From: Peptostreptococcaceae bacterium | GTDB lineage: Bacteria > Bacillota > Clostridia > Peptostreptococcales > Acidaminobacteraceae | Assembly: GCA_027064135.1 (NCBI GenBank) | Contig: JAMOQG010000019.1 | Coordinates: 1-64,000, forward strand | Direction: 5' to 3' | Length of the DNA stretch: 64,000 nucleotides | Shown here: positions 1 through 9,353 of the stretch, piece by piece | How positions within the stretch are numbered: the stretch's first letter is position 1 | Layout of the letters: each line of letters opens with the position of its first letter | Notes under the pieces: model-generated | Database searches by the model: none | Seen by the model: the letters and a program-made list of their open reading frames with translations, nothing else | What the model was told of the DNA's origin: nothing | Translations under genes and position numbers: made by a program

Positions 1-49
1 TGGTCAATCCTTTAAATTATTATCTAAGAAATGTTGGAATATAAATTGT

Positions 50-125
50 AGAGCCGTATACGAGACCCGTATGTACGGTTCAATGAGAGGGAGGTAATTC
101 TTAGCAATTGCTTCTCTACTCTATT
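50..125 (+). mobile_element. 3' end (domains V-VI) of a group II intron
   Basis: Bases 51-81 fold like a group II intron domain V. GAGCCGTA (51-58) pairs with TACGGTTC (74-81), the catalytic AGC triad sits at 52-54, there is a two-base TG bulge on the 3' side, and a short distal stem TACG/CGTA closes the loop. Bases 86-122 fold as domain VI: AGAG pairs with CTCT, an unpaired A at 118 sits at the branch-point position, and GGAGG pairs with TTCTC-type sequence. The intron end is then near 124-126. The reverse transcriptase and domains I-IV would lie upstream, outside the window. No reverse transcriptase reading frame is recognisable in the first 50 bases. It could be intact or a remnant. Confidence 0.78.
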
Positions 126-146
126 AAAAAATATATTATTATAATT

Positions 147-175
147 TTGAAAATTTATATAAACGATGATATAAT
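147..175 (+). promoter_or_regulatory. Sigma-A type promoter for glmU operon
   Basis: TTGAAA at 147-152 and TATAAT at 170-175 are separated by exactly 17 bases. The site lies about 20 bases downstream of the predicted intron 3' end and 22 bases before the glmU start, so glmU does not depend on transcription through the intron. Confidence 0.8.
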
Positions 176-197
176 TTGTGACGGAAGGTGATAGGAT

Positions 198-1562
198 ATG
201 TTAACGGGTATAATTTTAGCAGCTGGAAAAGGAACAAGAATGAAATCTAAATATCCAAAAGTTGTTCATAAAGTGGCTGGAAAAGGAATGTTAAATCATG
301 TAATAGATGCAATTGAAGAGGTAAATTGCTTAAATATAAATATTGTAATAGGTCATGGAAGAGAAATTGTAAAAAAATCCGTATATAAAAATGTCAATTT
401 TGTAGTTCAAGATAAACAATTAGGTACGGGCCATGCTGTAATGGTTTGTGATGAATATATACCTGAGGAAGGTAATGTCTTAATATTATATGGTGATACA
501 CCTCTTTTGAAAGGCGAGACATTAAATAAATTATTAAATTATCATAGCGAAGAAGAAAATTCTATTACTGTATTAACAGCATTGTTTAATAATCCTTTTG
601 GTTATGGAAGAATTGTTAAAGATGAAAATGGAAATCTGTTAAAAATAGTTGAACAGAAAGATGCAAATAATAAAGAAATAGAAATTAAAGAAATTAATTC
701 TGGGATTTATTTAGTTAATGCAAAACTATTAAAAGAGAGTTTAAAAAAATTAAATAATAAGAATAGTCAAAATGAATATTATTTAACTGATATAGTTGAA
801 ATTTTAAAAAATGAAAACGAAAAAATTGGTACATATATAATCGAAGATAATAATGAAATACTTGGAGTGAATTCTAGGAAGCAATTACTAGAAGTAGAAG
901 AAATATTTAAGGAAAGAATTTTTGATAAGCATATGGAAAATGGAGTTACAATTACAGATTCATCTGTTTATATAGGTAAAGATGTTAAAATTGGAATGGA
1001 TACGGTTATATTAACTGGAGCATATATTGTTGGTAATAGTGTAATTGGTGATGATTGTATAATTGGTCCGAATTGTAGAATTGAAAATTCAATAATAAAA
1101 GATTTTGTTGAAGTTAGAGATTCCACAGTTATAGATAGCGAAGTTGATAACTTATCAAAAATTGGCCCTTATGCATATTTAAGACCAAATTCAAAAATTG
1201 GTAAAAATGTAAAAATTGGTGATTTTGTAGAAGTTAAAAATTCTTTAGTTGGAGACGGATCAAAAGTTTCGCATTTATCGTATATTGGTGATGGTGAAAT
1301 TGGTAAAAATGTTAACATTGGTTGTGGTGTTGTTTTTGTTAATTATAATGGAAGAGACAAAAATCGTACAATTGTTAAAGATAATGCTTTTGTAGGTTGC
1401 AATTCAAATTTAGTGGCTCCGGTGACAATTGAAGAAAATGCTTATGTTGCTGCAGGATCAACTATTACTGAATTGGTACCAAACGGAGCATTAGCAATTG
1501 CTAGACAAAGGCAATTAAATAAATTAAGTTGGGTAAATGAAAAAGGACTATTAAAAAAATAG
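198..1562 (+). CDS. glmU: Bifunctional UDP-N-acetylglucosamine pyrophosphorylase / glucosamine-1-phosphate N-acetyltransferase
   Basis: GlmU acetylates glucosamine-1-phosphate and then couples it to UTP to give UDP-GlcNAc, the precursor for peptidoglycan, in the cytoplasm. The N-terminal nucleotidyltransferase signature LAAGKGTRMKS is at about residues 7-17, with YGDTPLL near residue 99. From about residue 250 to the C-terminus the protein is built of left-handed beta-helix hexapeptides (IGxxxxI type) as in the acetyltransferase half. The 454-residue length is normal for the family. The ATG is preceded by GGAAGGTG at a good distance. It is the first gene after the promoter and is followed by prs after 15 bases, the conserved glmU-prs arrangement of Firmicutes. 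Confidence 0.97.
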   Translation: MLTGIILAAGKGTRMKSKYPKVVHKVAGKGMLNHVIDAIEEVNCLNINIVIGHGREIVKKSVYKNVNFVVQDKQLGTGHAVMVCDEYIPEEGNVLILYGDTPLLKGETLNKLLNYHSEEENSITVLTALFNNPFGYGRIVKDENGNLLKIVEQKDANNKEIEIKEINSGIYLVNAKLLKESLKKLNNKNSQNEYYLTDIVEILKNENEKIGTYIIEDNNEILGVNSRKQLLEVEEIFKERIFDKHMENGVTITDSSVYIGKDVKIGMDTVILTGAYIVGNSVIGDDCIIGPNCRIENSIIKDFVEVRDSTVIDSEVDNLSKIGPYAYLRPNSKIGKNVKIGDFVEVKNSLVGDGSKVSHLSYIGDGEIGKNVNIGCGVVFVNYNGRDKNRTIVKDNAFVGCNSNLVAPVTIEENAYVAAGSTITELVPNGALAIARQRQLNKLSWVNEKGLLKK

Positions 1563-1577
1563 TATTTAGGAGGATGT

Positions 1578-2525
1578 ATGCATACAAAAGGTCAAAAAAT
1601 TAAAGTTTTTGCTGGGAACTCTAATGTAAGGCTTGCAAGAAAAGTTTGTAATCAACTGGGTTTGGAATTAGGTGATAATAATGTTTCTACATTTAGTGAT
1701 GGTGAAATATCGGTAAATATTAATGAAACTGTAAGAGGTAGAGATGTGTATATTATTCAATCTGTAGCTCCACCAAAAGTAAATACAAATTTAATGGAAT
1801 TGTTAATTATGATTGATGCATTAAAAAGAGCTTCTGCTGGTAGAATTACTGCAGTAATTCCATATTATGGATATGCTAGACAGGATAGAAAAGCTAAGGC
1901 TAGAGATCCGATTAGTGCAAAATTAATTGCTAATTTAATTACTGAAGCTGGTGCTGATAGAATGTTAACGATGGATTTGCATGCTCCACAGATTCAAGGA
2001 TATTTTGATATTCCTGTAGATCATTTAATTGGAGTTCCAATTTTGACTGAGTATTTTACAAGAAAAAAACTTGAAAATTTAGTACTTGTTTCACCAGATT
2101 TAGGTTCAGTAACAAGAACAAGAAATTTTGCCGAAAGATTAGGTGTACCTTTAGCAATTATTGATAAAAGAAGACCTAAAGCAAATGAAGTTGAAGTAAT
2201 GAATGTAATTGGTGATATTGAAGGCAAAAATGTATTGTTAGTTGACGATATGATTGACACAGCTGGAACAATTACTAGTGGTGCAAATGCATTAAAAGAC
2301 TTGGGTGCAAAAAGAGTTTTTGCTTGCTGTACACATGGCGTTTTTTCGGGTCCTGCATTTGAAAGAATTGAAAATTCAGTTATTGAAGAGTTAGTTACAT
2401 TAGATACAATATATAATCCTAAAATAAGTAAGGTTGATAAAATTACATCGTTATCTGTTGCTCCTATATTTGCTGAAGCAATTAAGAGAATTTATAGTAA
2501 TGAGTCGATTAGTGTATTATTTTAA
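1578..2525 (+). CDS. prs: Ribose-phosphate pyrophosphokinase (PRPP synthase)
   Basis: Makes phosphoribosyl pyrophosphate from ribose-5-phosphate and ATP for nucleotide, histidine and tryptophan synthesis. Seen in the sequence: [14 protein letters not shown] near residue 135 and the PRPP-binding loop [12 protein letters not shown] near residues 217-228. The 315-residue length matches class I enzymes. AGGAGG lies 6 bases before the ATG. It is co-transcribed with glmU and followed by a terminator. It also serves the ribose salvage genes further along the window, since ribokinase supplies its substrate. Confidence 0.98.
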   Translation: MHTKGQKIKVFAGNSNVRLARKVCNQLGLELGDNNVSTFSDGEISVNINETVRGRDVYIIQSVAPPKVNTNLMELLIMIDALKRASAGRITAVIPYYGYARQDRKAKARDPISAKLIANLITEAGADRMLTMDLHAPQIQGYFDIPVDHLIGVPILTEYFTRKKLENLVLVSPDLGSVTRTRNFAERLGVPLAIIDKRRPKANEVEVMNVIGDIEGKNVLLVDDMIDTAGTITSGANALKDLGAKRVFACCTHGVFSGPAFERIENSVIEELVTLDTIYNPKISKVDKITSLSVAPIFAEAIKRIYSNESISVLF

Positions 2526-2546
2526 CCTAACAATATGTATAAATTG

Positions 2547-2573
2547 AGTCTAAGTTTTACTTAGACTTTTTTT
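2547..2573 (+). terminator. Intrinsic terminator after prs
   Basis: AGTCTAAG (2547-2554), loop TTTTA, CTTAGACT (2560-2567), then a run of T. It separates glmU-prs from pth-mfd. Confidence 0.85.
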
Positions 2574-2606
2574 GATGAAGATTTAAGAAAAAGGAAAAGG
2601 TGTAAG

Positions 2607-3164
2607 ATGTTTGTTATTATTGGATTGGGAAATCCGGGAAGAGAATATGAGAATACAAGACATAATATTGGTTTTAATGTTATCAATGTACTTGCTTCAG
2701 AGTATTCAGTGAAAATTAATAAAATTAAACATAAATCGTTGATAGGGACTTTTTTTGTTGATGGTGAAAAGGTAATGCTAGTTAAACCACAAACTTATAT
2801 GAATAATAGTGGCGAAGCTGTTAGAGAAATTATTAATTATTATGATGTGCCATTAGAAAATGTAATTGTTGTTTATGATGATGTCGATACAAAAATTGGA
2901 AGCATTAGAATTAGAAGAAAAGGTTCTGGTGGAAGTCATAATGGAATGAATAATATTATTTATTTATTAAACTCAGACGATATTCCAAGGCTTAGATTTG
3001 GGATAGAAAGAAGTGAGACCGTTCCATTAAGAGATTATGTTTTAAGTAATTTTGATAAGAAAAATATAGAGGAAATAAATGATACTATTAGAAGAAGCGT
3101 AAAAGCTTTAAAGACTTTTATTACTGATGGGTTAGATAAAGCAATGAATGATTATAACGGTTAG
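2607..3164 (+). CDS. pth: Peptidyl-tRNA hydrolase
   Basis: Releases peptides from peptidyl-tRNA that drops off ribosomes. The GLGNPGREYENTRHNIGF signature is at residues 6-23 with the catalytic His at 19, and the conserved KPQTYMNNSG and YDDVD segments follow. The 185-residue length is normal. A GGAAAAGGTG ribosome site precedes the ATG. It is followed by mfd after 9 bases, matching the spoVC(pth)-mfd neighbourhood of Bacillus but without the small fin gene between them. Confidence 0.97.
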   Translation: MFVIIGLGNPGREYENTRHNIGFNVINVLASEYSVKINKIKHKSLIGTFFVDGEKVMLVKPQTYMNNSGEAVREIINYYDVPLENVIVVYDDVDTKIGSIRIRRKGSGGSHNGMNNIIYLLNSDDIPRLRFGIERSETVPLRDYVLSNFDKKNIEEINDTIRRSVKALKTFITDGLDKAMNDYNG

Positions 3165-3173
3165 GTTGATAAA

Positions 3174-6100
3174 ATGAAAACACTATTTAATAATATTTTT
3201 AAAAATAATGATAGATATGATTATTTTAACGAATTAATAAATAAAAAGAAAGATGTGCTTTTAGATGGTCTTAATGATCAATCAAGAGCTATAGTTTTAT
3301 ATGAAAGTTTTATTATGCATAACAGAGATATGGTTGTTGTAGTAAAAGATGAAAAGACAGCTATTGAATTGGTGGATGAATTAAAATCATTTACGGATGA
3401 AGTTGTTTATTTTCCAACAAAGGATATTGTTTTTTTTGATTCATATGCACATTCAAATGAATTAAGAGATAATAGAATAAATGTCTTAAATTTGATAAAA
3501 TCCGAAAAAAAACATATTGTTGTTACAGTAATTAACAGTCTTCTTATTAAAATGATTGATAAAGATATATGGTATGATAAATATGAAGTCATTAATATGG
3601 ATTCAATTATTAATTTAGAAGAATTTGAAAATAAACTTATTAAATTGGGATATGAAAGAAATAATATGGTTCAATTTAAAGGTAGTTTTAGTATCCGTGG
3701 TGGAATAGTTGATATTTTTCCGATTATAAGTGATTCGCCTTATAGGATTGAATTATTTGGTGATGAAGTCGATTCAATAAGAAAATTTGATATAAGTACT
3801 CAAAGAACAATTTTTGAAGTAGAGGAATTCGAATTTGGTCCATGTAGAGAAATTGTTTTAGATGATATACTTAAAAAAAGATTAGTCGATAAATTATTAG
3901 ATGCAATTGAAAATAAAAGTGTAAAAGAAAATCAGCTTGAAATTTATAGAAAATATGTTGAGATGCTTAATGAAAATATTTATATTGATGGACTTAATAA
4001 CTATTTTTCATTGATTTATAATAATTCAAATAATTTTTTAGAATATTTTGATAATCCGCTTGTTACCATATTATCGCCTAATATTATTAGTGAAAAAATT
4101 AATTTCTTTATTAGTGATGTAAATGAACGGTTTAGTACGTATTTAAAAAGTAAAGAAGTATTAAGTGAACAATATGATGTGTTATTTTCATTTTTAGAAT
4201 TCAAGAAACTTATTAGTAATAATCAAGTAATATTATTTGATGATTTAAAAAAGAAACTTTTTGATTTTAACTATGATAATAGCGTTAGTTTTCCAACTAG
4301 GGAAACACCTAGATATTTTAAAAAATTGACTGAATTTGTGATAGATATTAAAATGTTTAAAAATAAAGGGTATAAAATAGTAGTTATTCTGGAAAATATG
4401 GAGAAGATAAATTCATTAAAATCTTTTTTAATTGAAAATGAAATATATCCTAAAATAAATTCTAAAAATATAAAAAGTGGAGAAATTGTTATTACCCAGG
4501 GCATTGTGAAAGACGGGTATATTTTAGATGCATTAAAAACAGTGGTTGTAACTGAAAATGAGTTATACGGTGTTAGAAAATTCAAAAAAAATAAATTTAG
4601 GACTGATAAATCAAAAATAATTAAAACTTATGAGGAATTATCAGTGGGTGATTTAGTCGTTCATGAAGAACATGGTATTGGGAAATTTGTTGGCGTATTT
4701 AAATTAAATATTATGAATAATGATAATGATTATTTAAAAATAAATTATGCAAGTTCTGGAGTTTTATATGTCCCTGTTAATCAAATGGATATAATTCAAA
4801 AATATATTGGAAAGAAAAAAGAAACAACAAAATTAAGTAATTTAAATAGTGATGTTTGGAAGAAAAAGAAAGCAAAAGTTAAAAAAGCAATTTCAGAGAT
4901 GACTGATGAATTAATTGAATTGTATTCAAAACGTAAGAAAGCAAAAGGTTTTCAATTTGATAAAGATTCTTCGTGGCAAAAAGAATTTGAAGATTTATTT
5001 CCGTATAAAGAAACTGATGATCAATTGAGCTGTACTGAAGATATAAAAAAAGATATGGAAAAGAGTCAACCTATGGAAAGACTTCTTTGTGGTGATGTTG
5101 GATACGGTAAAACTGAAGTTGCTATAAGAGCTATATTTAAAGCTGTTGATAATGGTAAGCAAGTTGTTTTTTTAGTTCCAACTACTATTTTAGCTCAACA
5201 ACATTATAAAAATTTAAAAGAAAGATTTTCTAAATATCCTATTAATATTGAGGTTTTAAGTAGATTTAAAACAAAAAAAGAACAAGATGATATTGTAAAA
5301 AGATTAAAAATCGGATTAGTTGATATAGTTATTGGGACTCATAGAGTTTTATCAAAGGATGTTAAATATAATAATTTAGGATTACTTGTAATTGATGAAG
5401 AACAGAGATTTGGAGTGAAAGACAAGGAAAAAATTAAATTTATTAAAGAAAATGTGGATATATTGACATTGACAGCAACACCAATACCTAGAACTCTTCA
5501 TATGTCTTTAATAGGAATTAGAGATATGTCAGTTATTGAAGATCCACCTGAAAATAGATATCCAGTTCAAACTTATGTAACTGAATTTGATGAAGTGTTA
5601 GTTAGGGAAGCAATCTTAAGAGAAGCAGCAAGAGAAGGACAAGTCTATTTTGTTCATAATAGAGTAAAAGATATTGAAGAATTTAGTTTAAAGATTCAAA
5701 AACTTGTGCCAAATTTAAGAATAAGGTATGCACATGGACAAATGAGTAGTAGAAAATTAGAAAAGATTATGATAGATTTTTTAAATTATGAATTTGATGT
5801 TTTGATTTCTACAACAATTATAGAAACGGGTCTTGATATTCCACGAGTAAATACAATTTTGATAAATGATGCAGATAATTTTGGGTTGTCTCAATTGTAT
5901 CAACTTCGAGGAAGAGTTGGCAGATCTAATAAAATTGCATATGCATATTTGCTTTATAAAGAAAAAAAAGTGTTGTCAGAGGTAGCGGAAAAAAGATTGA
6001 AAGCTATTAAGAATTTTACAGAACTAGGCGCTGGTTTTAAAATTGCAATGCGTGATTTAGAAATTCGTGGTGCAGGTAACCTTTTAGGTGCAAGTCAGCA

Positions 6101-6650
6101 TGGTGAAATGGAATCAATAGGATATGAATTATATACAAAATTATTAGAAGAAAGTGTAAAAAAAGCAAGAGGAGAAAAAGTCGATTATAAAATTGATACT
6201 AATATTAATTTAAAAATCAATGCATTTATTCCTGATAGTTATATTTCTAATTCTAATTTTAAATTAGAGATGTATAAAAAGGTATCTGTTATTCAATCAG
6301 AAGATGATGTTTTTGATATTCAAGATGAGTTTATTGATAGATTTGGTGATATACCGACTGAAGTTGAATCACTTATTGATATATCATTAATGAAATCAAT
6401 GTTAGAAAAACTTTGTATTTGCGATATGGTTGATAAAAATAATAGAATAGGGTTTTCTTTTACTGATGATGGAACATTTAACTTAGATGTTTTATCGAGT
6501 TTGGTAAAAAATTATAAAAGAAAGATTAGAATACCGGATCAGTTAAAGCCTTATTTTGAATATTATTTTAGTAATAAAATTGTTACAGAAAAAGAAAAAT
6601 TACAAGAGATTAACAATGTCATTAAAAAGGTTTATAAAGAATTTATTTAA
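3174..6650 (+). CDS. mfd: Transcription-repair coupling factor
   Basis: Mfd pushes stalled RNA polymerase off DNA lesions and recruits UvrA. The 1158 residues follow the family order: a UvrB-like N-terminal module with SIRGGIVDIFPI near residue 170; the polymerase-interacting CarD-like domain from about residue 485 (VGDLVVHEEHGIGKFVG); then the RecG-like motor with Walker A GDVGYGKTE near residue 640, DEEQ box VIDEEQRFGV near 741, motif III TATPIPRT, and motif VI QLRGRVGRS. A TRCF C-terminal domain ends the protein. Translationally close to pth (9-base gap). Minus-strand ORFs inside it are shadows. Confidence 0.97.
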   Translation: MKTLFNNIFKNNDRYDYFNELINKKKDVLLDGLNDQSRAIVLYESFIMHNRDMVVVVKDEKTAIELVDELKSFTDEVVYFPTKDIVFFDSYAHSNELRDNRINVLNLIKSEKKHIVVTVINSLLIKMIDKDIWYDKYEVINMDSIINLEEFENKLIKLGYERNNMVQFKGSFSIRGGIVDIFPIISDSPYRIELFGDEVDSIRKFDISTQRTIFEVEEFEFGPCREIVLDDILKKRLVDKLLDAIENKSVKENQLEIYRKYVEMLNENIYIDGLNNYFSLIYNNSNNFLEYFDNPLVTILSPNIISEKINFFISDVNERFSTYLKSKEVLSEQYDVLFSFLEFKKLISNNQVILFDDLKKKLFDFNYDNSVSFPTRETPRYFKKLTEFVIDIKMFKNKGYKIVVILENMEKINSLKSFLIENEIYPKINSKNIKSGEIVITQGIVKDGYILDALKTVVVTENELYGVRKFKKNKFRTDKSKIIKTYEELSVGDLVVHEEHGIGKFVGVFKLNIMNNDNDYLKINYASSGVLYVPVNQMDIIQKYIGKKKETTKLSNLNSDVWKKKKAKVKKAISEMTDELIELYSKRKKAKGFQFDKDSSWQKEFEDLFPYKETDDQLSCTEDIKKDMEKSQPMERLLCGDVGYGKTEVAIRAIFKAVDNGKQVVFLVPTTILAQQHYKNLKERFSKYPINIEVLSRFKTKKEQDDIVKRLKIGLVDIVIGTHRVLSKDVKYNNLGLLVIDEEQRFGVKDKEKIKFIKENVDILTLTATPIPRTLHMSLIGIRDMSVIEDPPENRYPVQTYVTEFDEVLVREAILREAAREGQVYFVHNRVKDIEEFSLKIQKLVPNLRIRYAHGQMSSRKLEKIMIDFLNYEFDVLISTTIIETGLDIPRVNTILINDADNFGLSQLYQLRGRVGRSNKIAYAYLLYKEKKVLSEVAEKRLKAIKNFTELGAGFKIAMRDLEIRGAGNLLGASQHGEMESIGYELYTKLLEESVKKARGEKVDYKIDTNINLKINAFIPDSYISNSNFKLEMYKKVSVIQSEDDVFDIQDEFIDRFGDIPTEVESLIDISLMKSMLEKLCICDMVDKNNRIGFSFTDDGTFNLDVLSSLVKNYKRKIRIPDQLKPYFEYYFSNKIVTEKEKLQEINNVIKKVYKEFI

Positions 6651-6702
6651 TGATATAATAAGTTTTGCTTGATAATGATGAATATAAAATAGGAGTGGTA
6701 AA

Positions 6703-7731
6703 ATGAATTTCAAAAAAATGATGGTAGTTGTTTTAATAGTGATATCAATATTTGCAATAGGATGTTCAAGTAGTGAGCCAACAAATGAAGAGAAAGATGT
6801 TAATACTGAAAGTAATGATATAGTTGTGCCAGAAGGTTCTGTTGCAAGAATAGATAAAACTTTTATAACAGAAGAAGAATATAATAAAAATATTGCTCTT
6901 GTAAAATATGTTTATGAGAAAAACTATGGAGCGGATGTATGGGAGCAAGATTATAATGGAAGAAAAATTGGTTCCATTGCTGAAGAGCAGACTTTAGATA
7001 AACTTGTAAGAGTTCAACTGATTAAAAATTATGTGAATGAAAATTCTGATTATGTAATTGATAACGAAGAAACTACGAAAGCTTTAGAGTCGTTTAAAGA
7101 AGAAATTAGTAATGATGAAGAAAGAAAGACATATTATTCTGATAATGGTATAAATGATGAGTTTGTAGTGAAACAAATTGAAGATGCTATGGTTTTACAA
7201 GAATTTCAAGATATTTTAAAAAATGAAATTGAAAAAGATACTGCTTTCTTAGAAGAGCGATATAAAAATTATGTTGTAAAAGTTGATGCAAGTCATATTT
7301 TAGTAGATGATGAAGCACAATTAAAAGTAGTTCAAGAAAAGCTTAAAGCGGGAGAAGATTTTGCTGAAGTAGCTAAAGAATATTCGAAAGATCCAGGATC
7401 TGCAACAAATGGAGGAGAACTTGGTTATTTTGATAGAAATAAAATGGTTCCTGAATTTGAAGAAGCAGCTTTTAATTTAGAAATTGGTGAAATGAGTGAA
7501 CCAGTTCAAACTCAATTTGGATATCATATTATTAAATTAAACGATAAGAAAACTGTTGCAGATTTAATTAATGATAAAGAAAGTGAAGAAAGTATTAAGA
7601 ATTATAAAGATCAAATTGTTATGAGTGCTATTCAAAATAAATATACTGAGAAAATTGAGACTTTAATAGCTAATGCTGAAATTGAAAAATATAAAGAATT
7701 TAATGAAGCTACTGAAACTGAAAATAACTAA
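6703..7731 (+). CDS. prsA: PrsA-like lipoprotein, parvulin-type peptidyl-prolyl isomerase
   Basis: A membrane-anchored foldase expected to act outside the cell on secreted proteins. The N-terminus is a lipoprotein signal: KK, a hydrophobic stretch, then lipobox IFAIGC with Cys at residue 21. A SurA-like N-terminal region follows, and a parvulin (PpiC) domain covers about residues 195-285, with [28 protein letters not shown] and FGYHIIKL. The 342-residue length fits. AGGAGTGG precedes the ATG. In Bacillus this position between mfd and yabM holds spoVT, which is absent here. The gene symbol is by family resemblance; I cannot separate PrsA from other parvulin lipoproteins. Confidence 0.9.
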   Translation: MNFKKMMVVVLIVISIFAIGCSSSEPTNEEKDVNTESNDIVVPEGSVARIDKTFITEEEYNKNIALVKYVYEKNYGADVWEQDYNGRKIGSIAEEQTLDKLVRVQLIKNYVNENSDYVIDNEETTKALESFKEEISNDEERKTYYSDNGINDEFVVKQIEDAMVLQEFQDILKNEIEKDTAFLEERYKNYVVKVDASHILVDDEAQLKVVQEKLKAGEDFAEVAKEYSKDPGSATNGGELGYFDRNKMVPEFEEAAFNLEIGEMSEPVQTQFGYHIIKLNDKKTVADLINDKESEESIKNYKDQIVMSAIQNKYTEKIETLIANAEIEKYKEFNEATETENN

Positions 7732-7748
7732 TAGATAAAGGTGGGAAA

Positions 7749-9341
7749 ATGTCTACAAAAAAAACATTTTTAAGAGGAGCTGCAATTCTAGGAGCTGCAG
7801 GAATTGTTATAAAGATATTAGGAGCAATATTTAGAATACCATTAGGCAATATGCTTGGTGATGAAGGAATGAGTTATTATCAAACGGCTTATCCGATGTA
7901 TTTATTGCTTATTACTATATCTACTGCAGGTTTTCCAACTGCAATTGCTAAAACGATTTCAGAAAAAAGAGCAGTTTCCGATTATGATGGAATCAGAAAA
8001 ATATTTAAAACATCTTTTTATTTGATGACTGTAATGGGATTTATTAGTTTTATAGTTTTATATTTTGGATCTGAAACTATTGTTAAGTTAGTGAAAAACG
8101 ATCCAGAATCTGTATTTGCGATGAAAGCAATGGCGCCAGCATTATTGTTTGTTTCAATGATGTCTGTTTTTAGAGGCTTTTTTCAAGGTCTACAAGATTT
8201 AAAACCATATGCAATTTCTCAAATTGTTGAACAGTTTTTTAGAGTAATAATAGGATTGGGATTAGCGGTTTTATTAATAGATAAAGGTATTGCATACGCT
8301 GCAGCTGGTGCAACATTTGGTGCTGCTGTAGGTGGTTTTTTTGGTTTAATATTCATGGTTATTTATTATTTAAGAAGTAGAAATAATATTTTTGAAGGCG
8401 TAGAGTCTATACATGAAAATGATGAGTCATACGGTGAAGTTTTAAAAAAATTAGTTTTAATATCAATTCCAATCACTATGGGAGCGGCTGTAATTCCTGT
8501 GATGAACATTATTGATCTTGGAATTGTTATGAGAAGATTAAATTCAATAGGAATTATAGACCAGGCAAATGATTTATACGGACAGCTTACAGGATATGCA
8601 AATGCACTAACGAATCTACCAGCAATAATTACTGTTGCGTTTCAGATAAGTTTAGTGCCTGCAATTACAAGTTTGAAAATTACAAATAAAGAACAATTAA
8701 AAACAACAATAGAAACTGCAATTAGAATTTCTTTGATTATCGGATTGCCTGCAGCTGTTGGTCTTGTAACTTTAAGTGAAGGAATAATGATGTTATTGTA
8801 TCCTTCTCAATTAGAAATAGTGAGTTCGGTTTCAAGAATATTAAGTGTTCTTGGTTGGGGAGTAGCTTCACTTGCTGTTTTCCAGATTTCTACTGGAATA
8901 TTACAAGGACTTGATAAGCAAACTTTGCCTGCAAGAAATTTATTTACTGGTGCAATTGCTAAATTAGTATTTAGTTATGTGTTAATTGGGATTCCTGAAA
9001 TAAATATTCTTGGAGCGGCAATATCTACTGTAATAGCATATTCTATTGCGGCGGTATTAAATTTAAAAGATGTATTTAAATATAGTAAAATTAAACCAGA
9101 TTTAAGAAAAATGTTTGTTAAACCTGTAATAGTTGTAGCAATTATGGGGGCTTTAGTAAAGAGTACTTATTATTTTGGCTCAATGTATATTTCTCCACGT
9201 ACAGCAACGCTTGCTGCTGTGCTGGTGGGAGTGGTATCATATACAGTACTTCTTTTTGTTTTTAAAGTAATTGATGATGATGATCTTAAATTGATGCCAT
9301 ATGGAAGTAAATTAAAAAAAATAATGAATTTAATCCATTAA
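7749..9341 (+). CDS. Polysaccharide/lipid flippase of the SpoVB (YabM) family
   Basis: A polytopic membrane protein of the MVF/MATE-like superfamily. These flip lipid-linked sugar precursors across the membrane. About 14 hydrophobic segments run through the 530 residues, starting with FLRGAAILGAAGIVIKILGAIFRIPLG, the typical SpoVB/MurJ-like opening. The start has the AAGGTGGG ribosome site. It sits between prsA and mazG exactly where Bacillus has yabM next to yabN, so YabM-type orthology is likely. Because other sporulation genes of this block are missing, a vegetative cell-wall role is more likely than a spore-specific one (inference). Confidence 0.9.
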   Translation: MSTKKTFLRGAAILGAAGIVIKILGAIFRIPLGNMLGDEGMSYYQTAYPMYLLLITISTAGFPTAIAKTISEKRAVSDYDGIRKIFKTSFYLMTVMGFISFIVLYFGSETIVKLVKNDPESVFAMKAMAPALLFVSMMSVFRGFFQGLQDLKPYAISQIVEQFFRVIIGLGLAVLLIDKGIAYAAAGATFGAAVGGFFGLIFMVIYYLRSRNNIFEGVESIHENDESYGEVLKKLVLISIPITMGAAVIPVMNIIDLGIVMRRLNSIGIIDQANDLYGQLTGYANALTNLPAIITVAFQISLVPAITSLKITNKEQLKTTIETAIRISLIIGLPAAVGLVTLSEGIMMLLYPSQLEIVSSVSRILSVLGWGVASLAVFQISTGILQGLDKQTLPARNLFTGAIAKLVFSYVLIGIPEINILGAAISTVIAYSIAAVLNLKDVFKYSKIKPDLRKMFVKPVIVVAIMGALVKSTYYFGSMYISPRTATLAAVLVGVVSYTVLLFVFKVIDDDDLKLMPYGSKLKKIMNLIH

Positions 9342-9353
9342 GAAGGTGACAAA

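Noticed and set aside
2021-2260. Minus-strand ORF of 79 codons inside prs
   Set aside because: Lies wholly within a strongly conserved gene and has no ribosome site; the same holds for the other minus-strand ORFs in glmU-ftsH.
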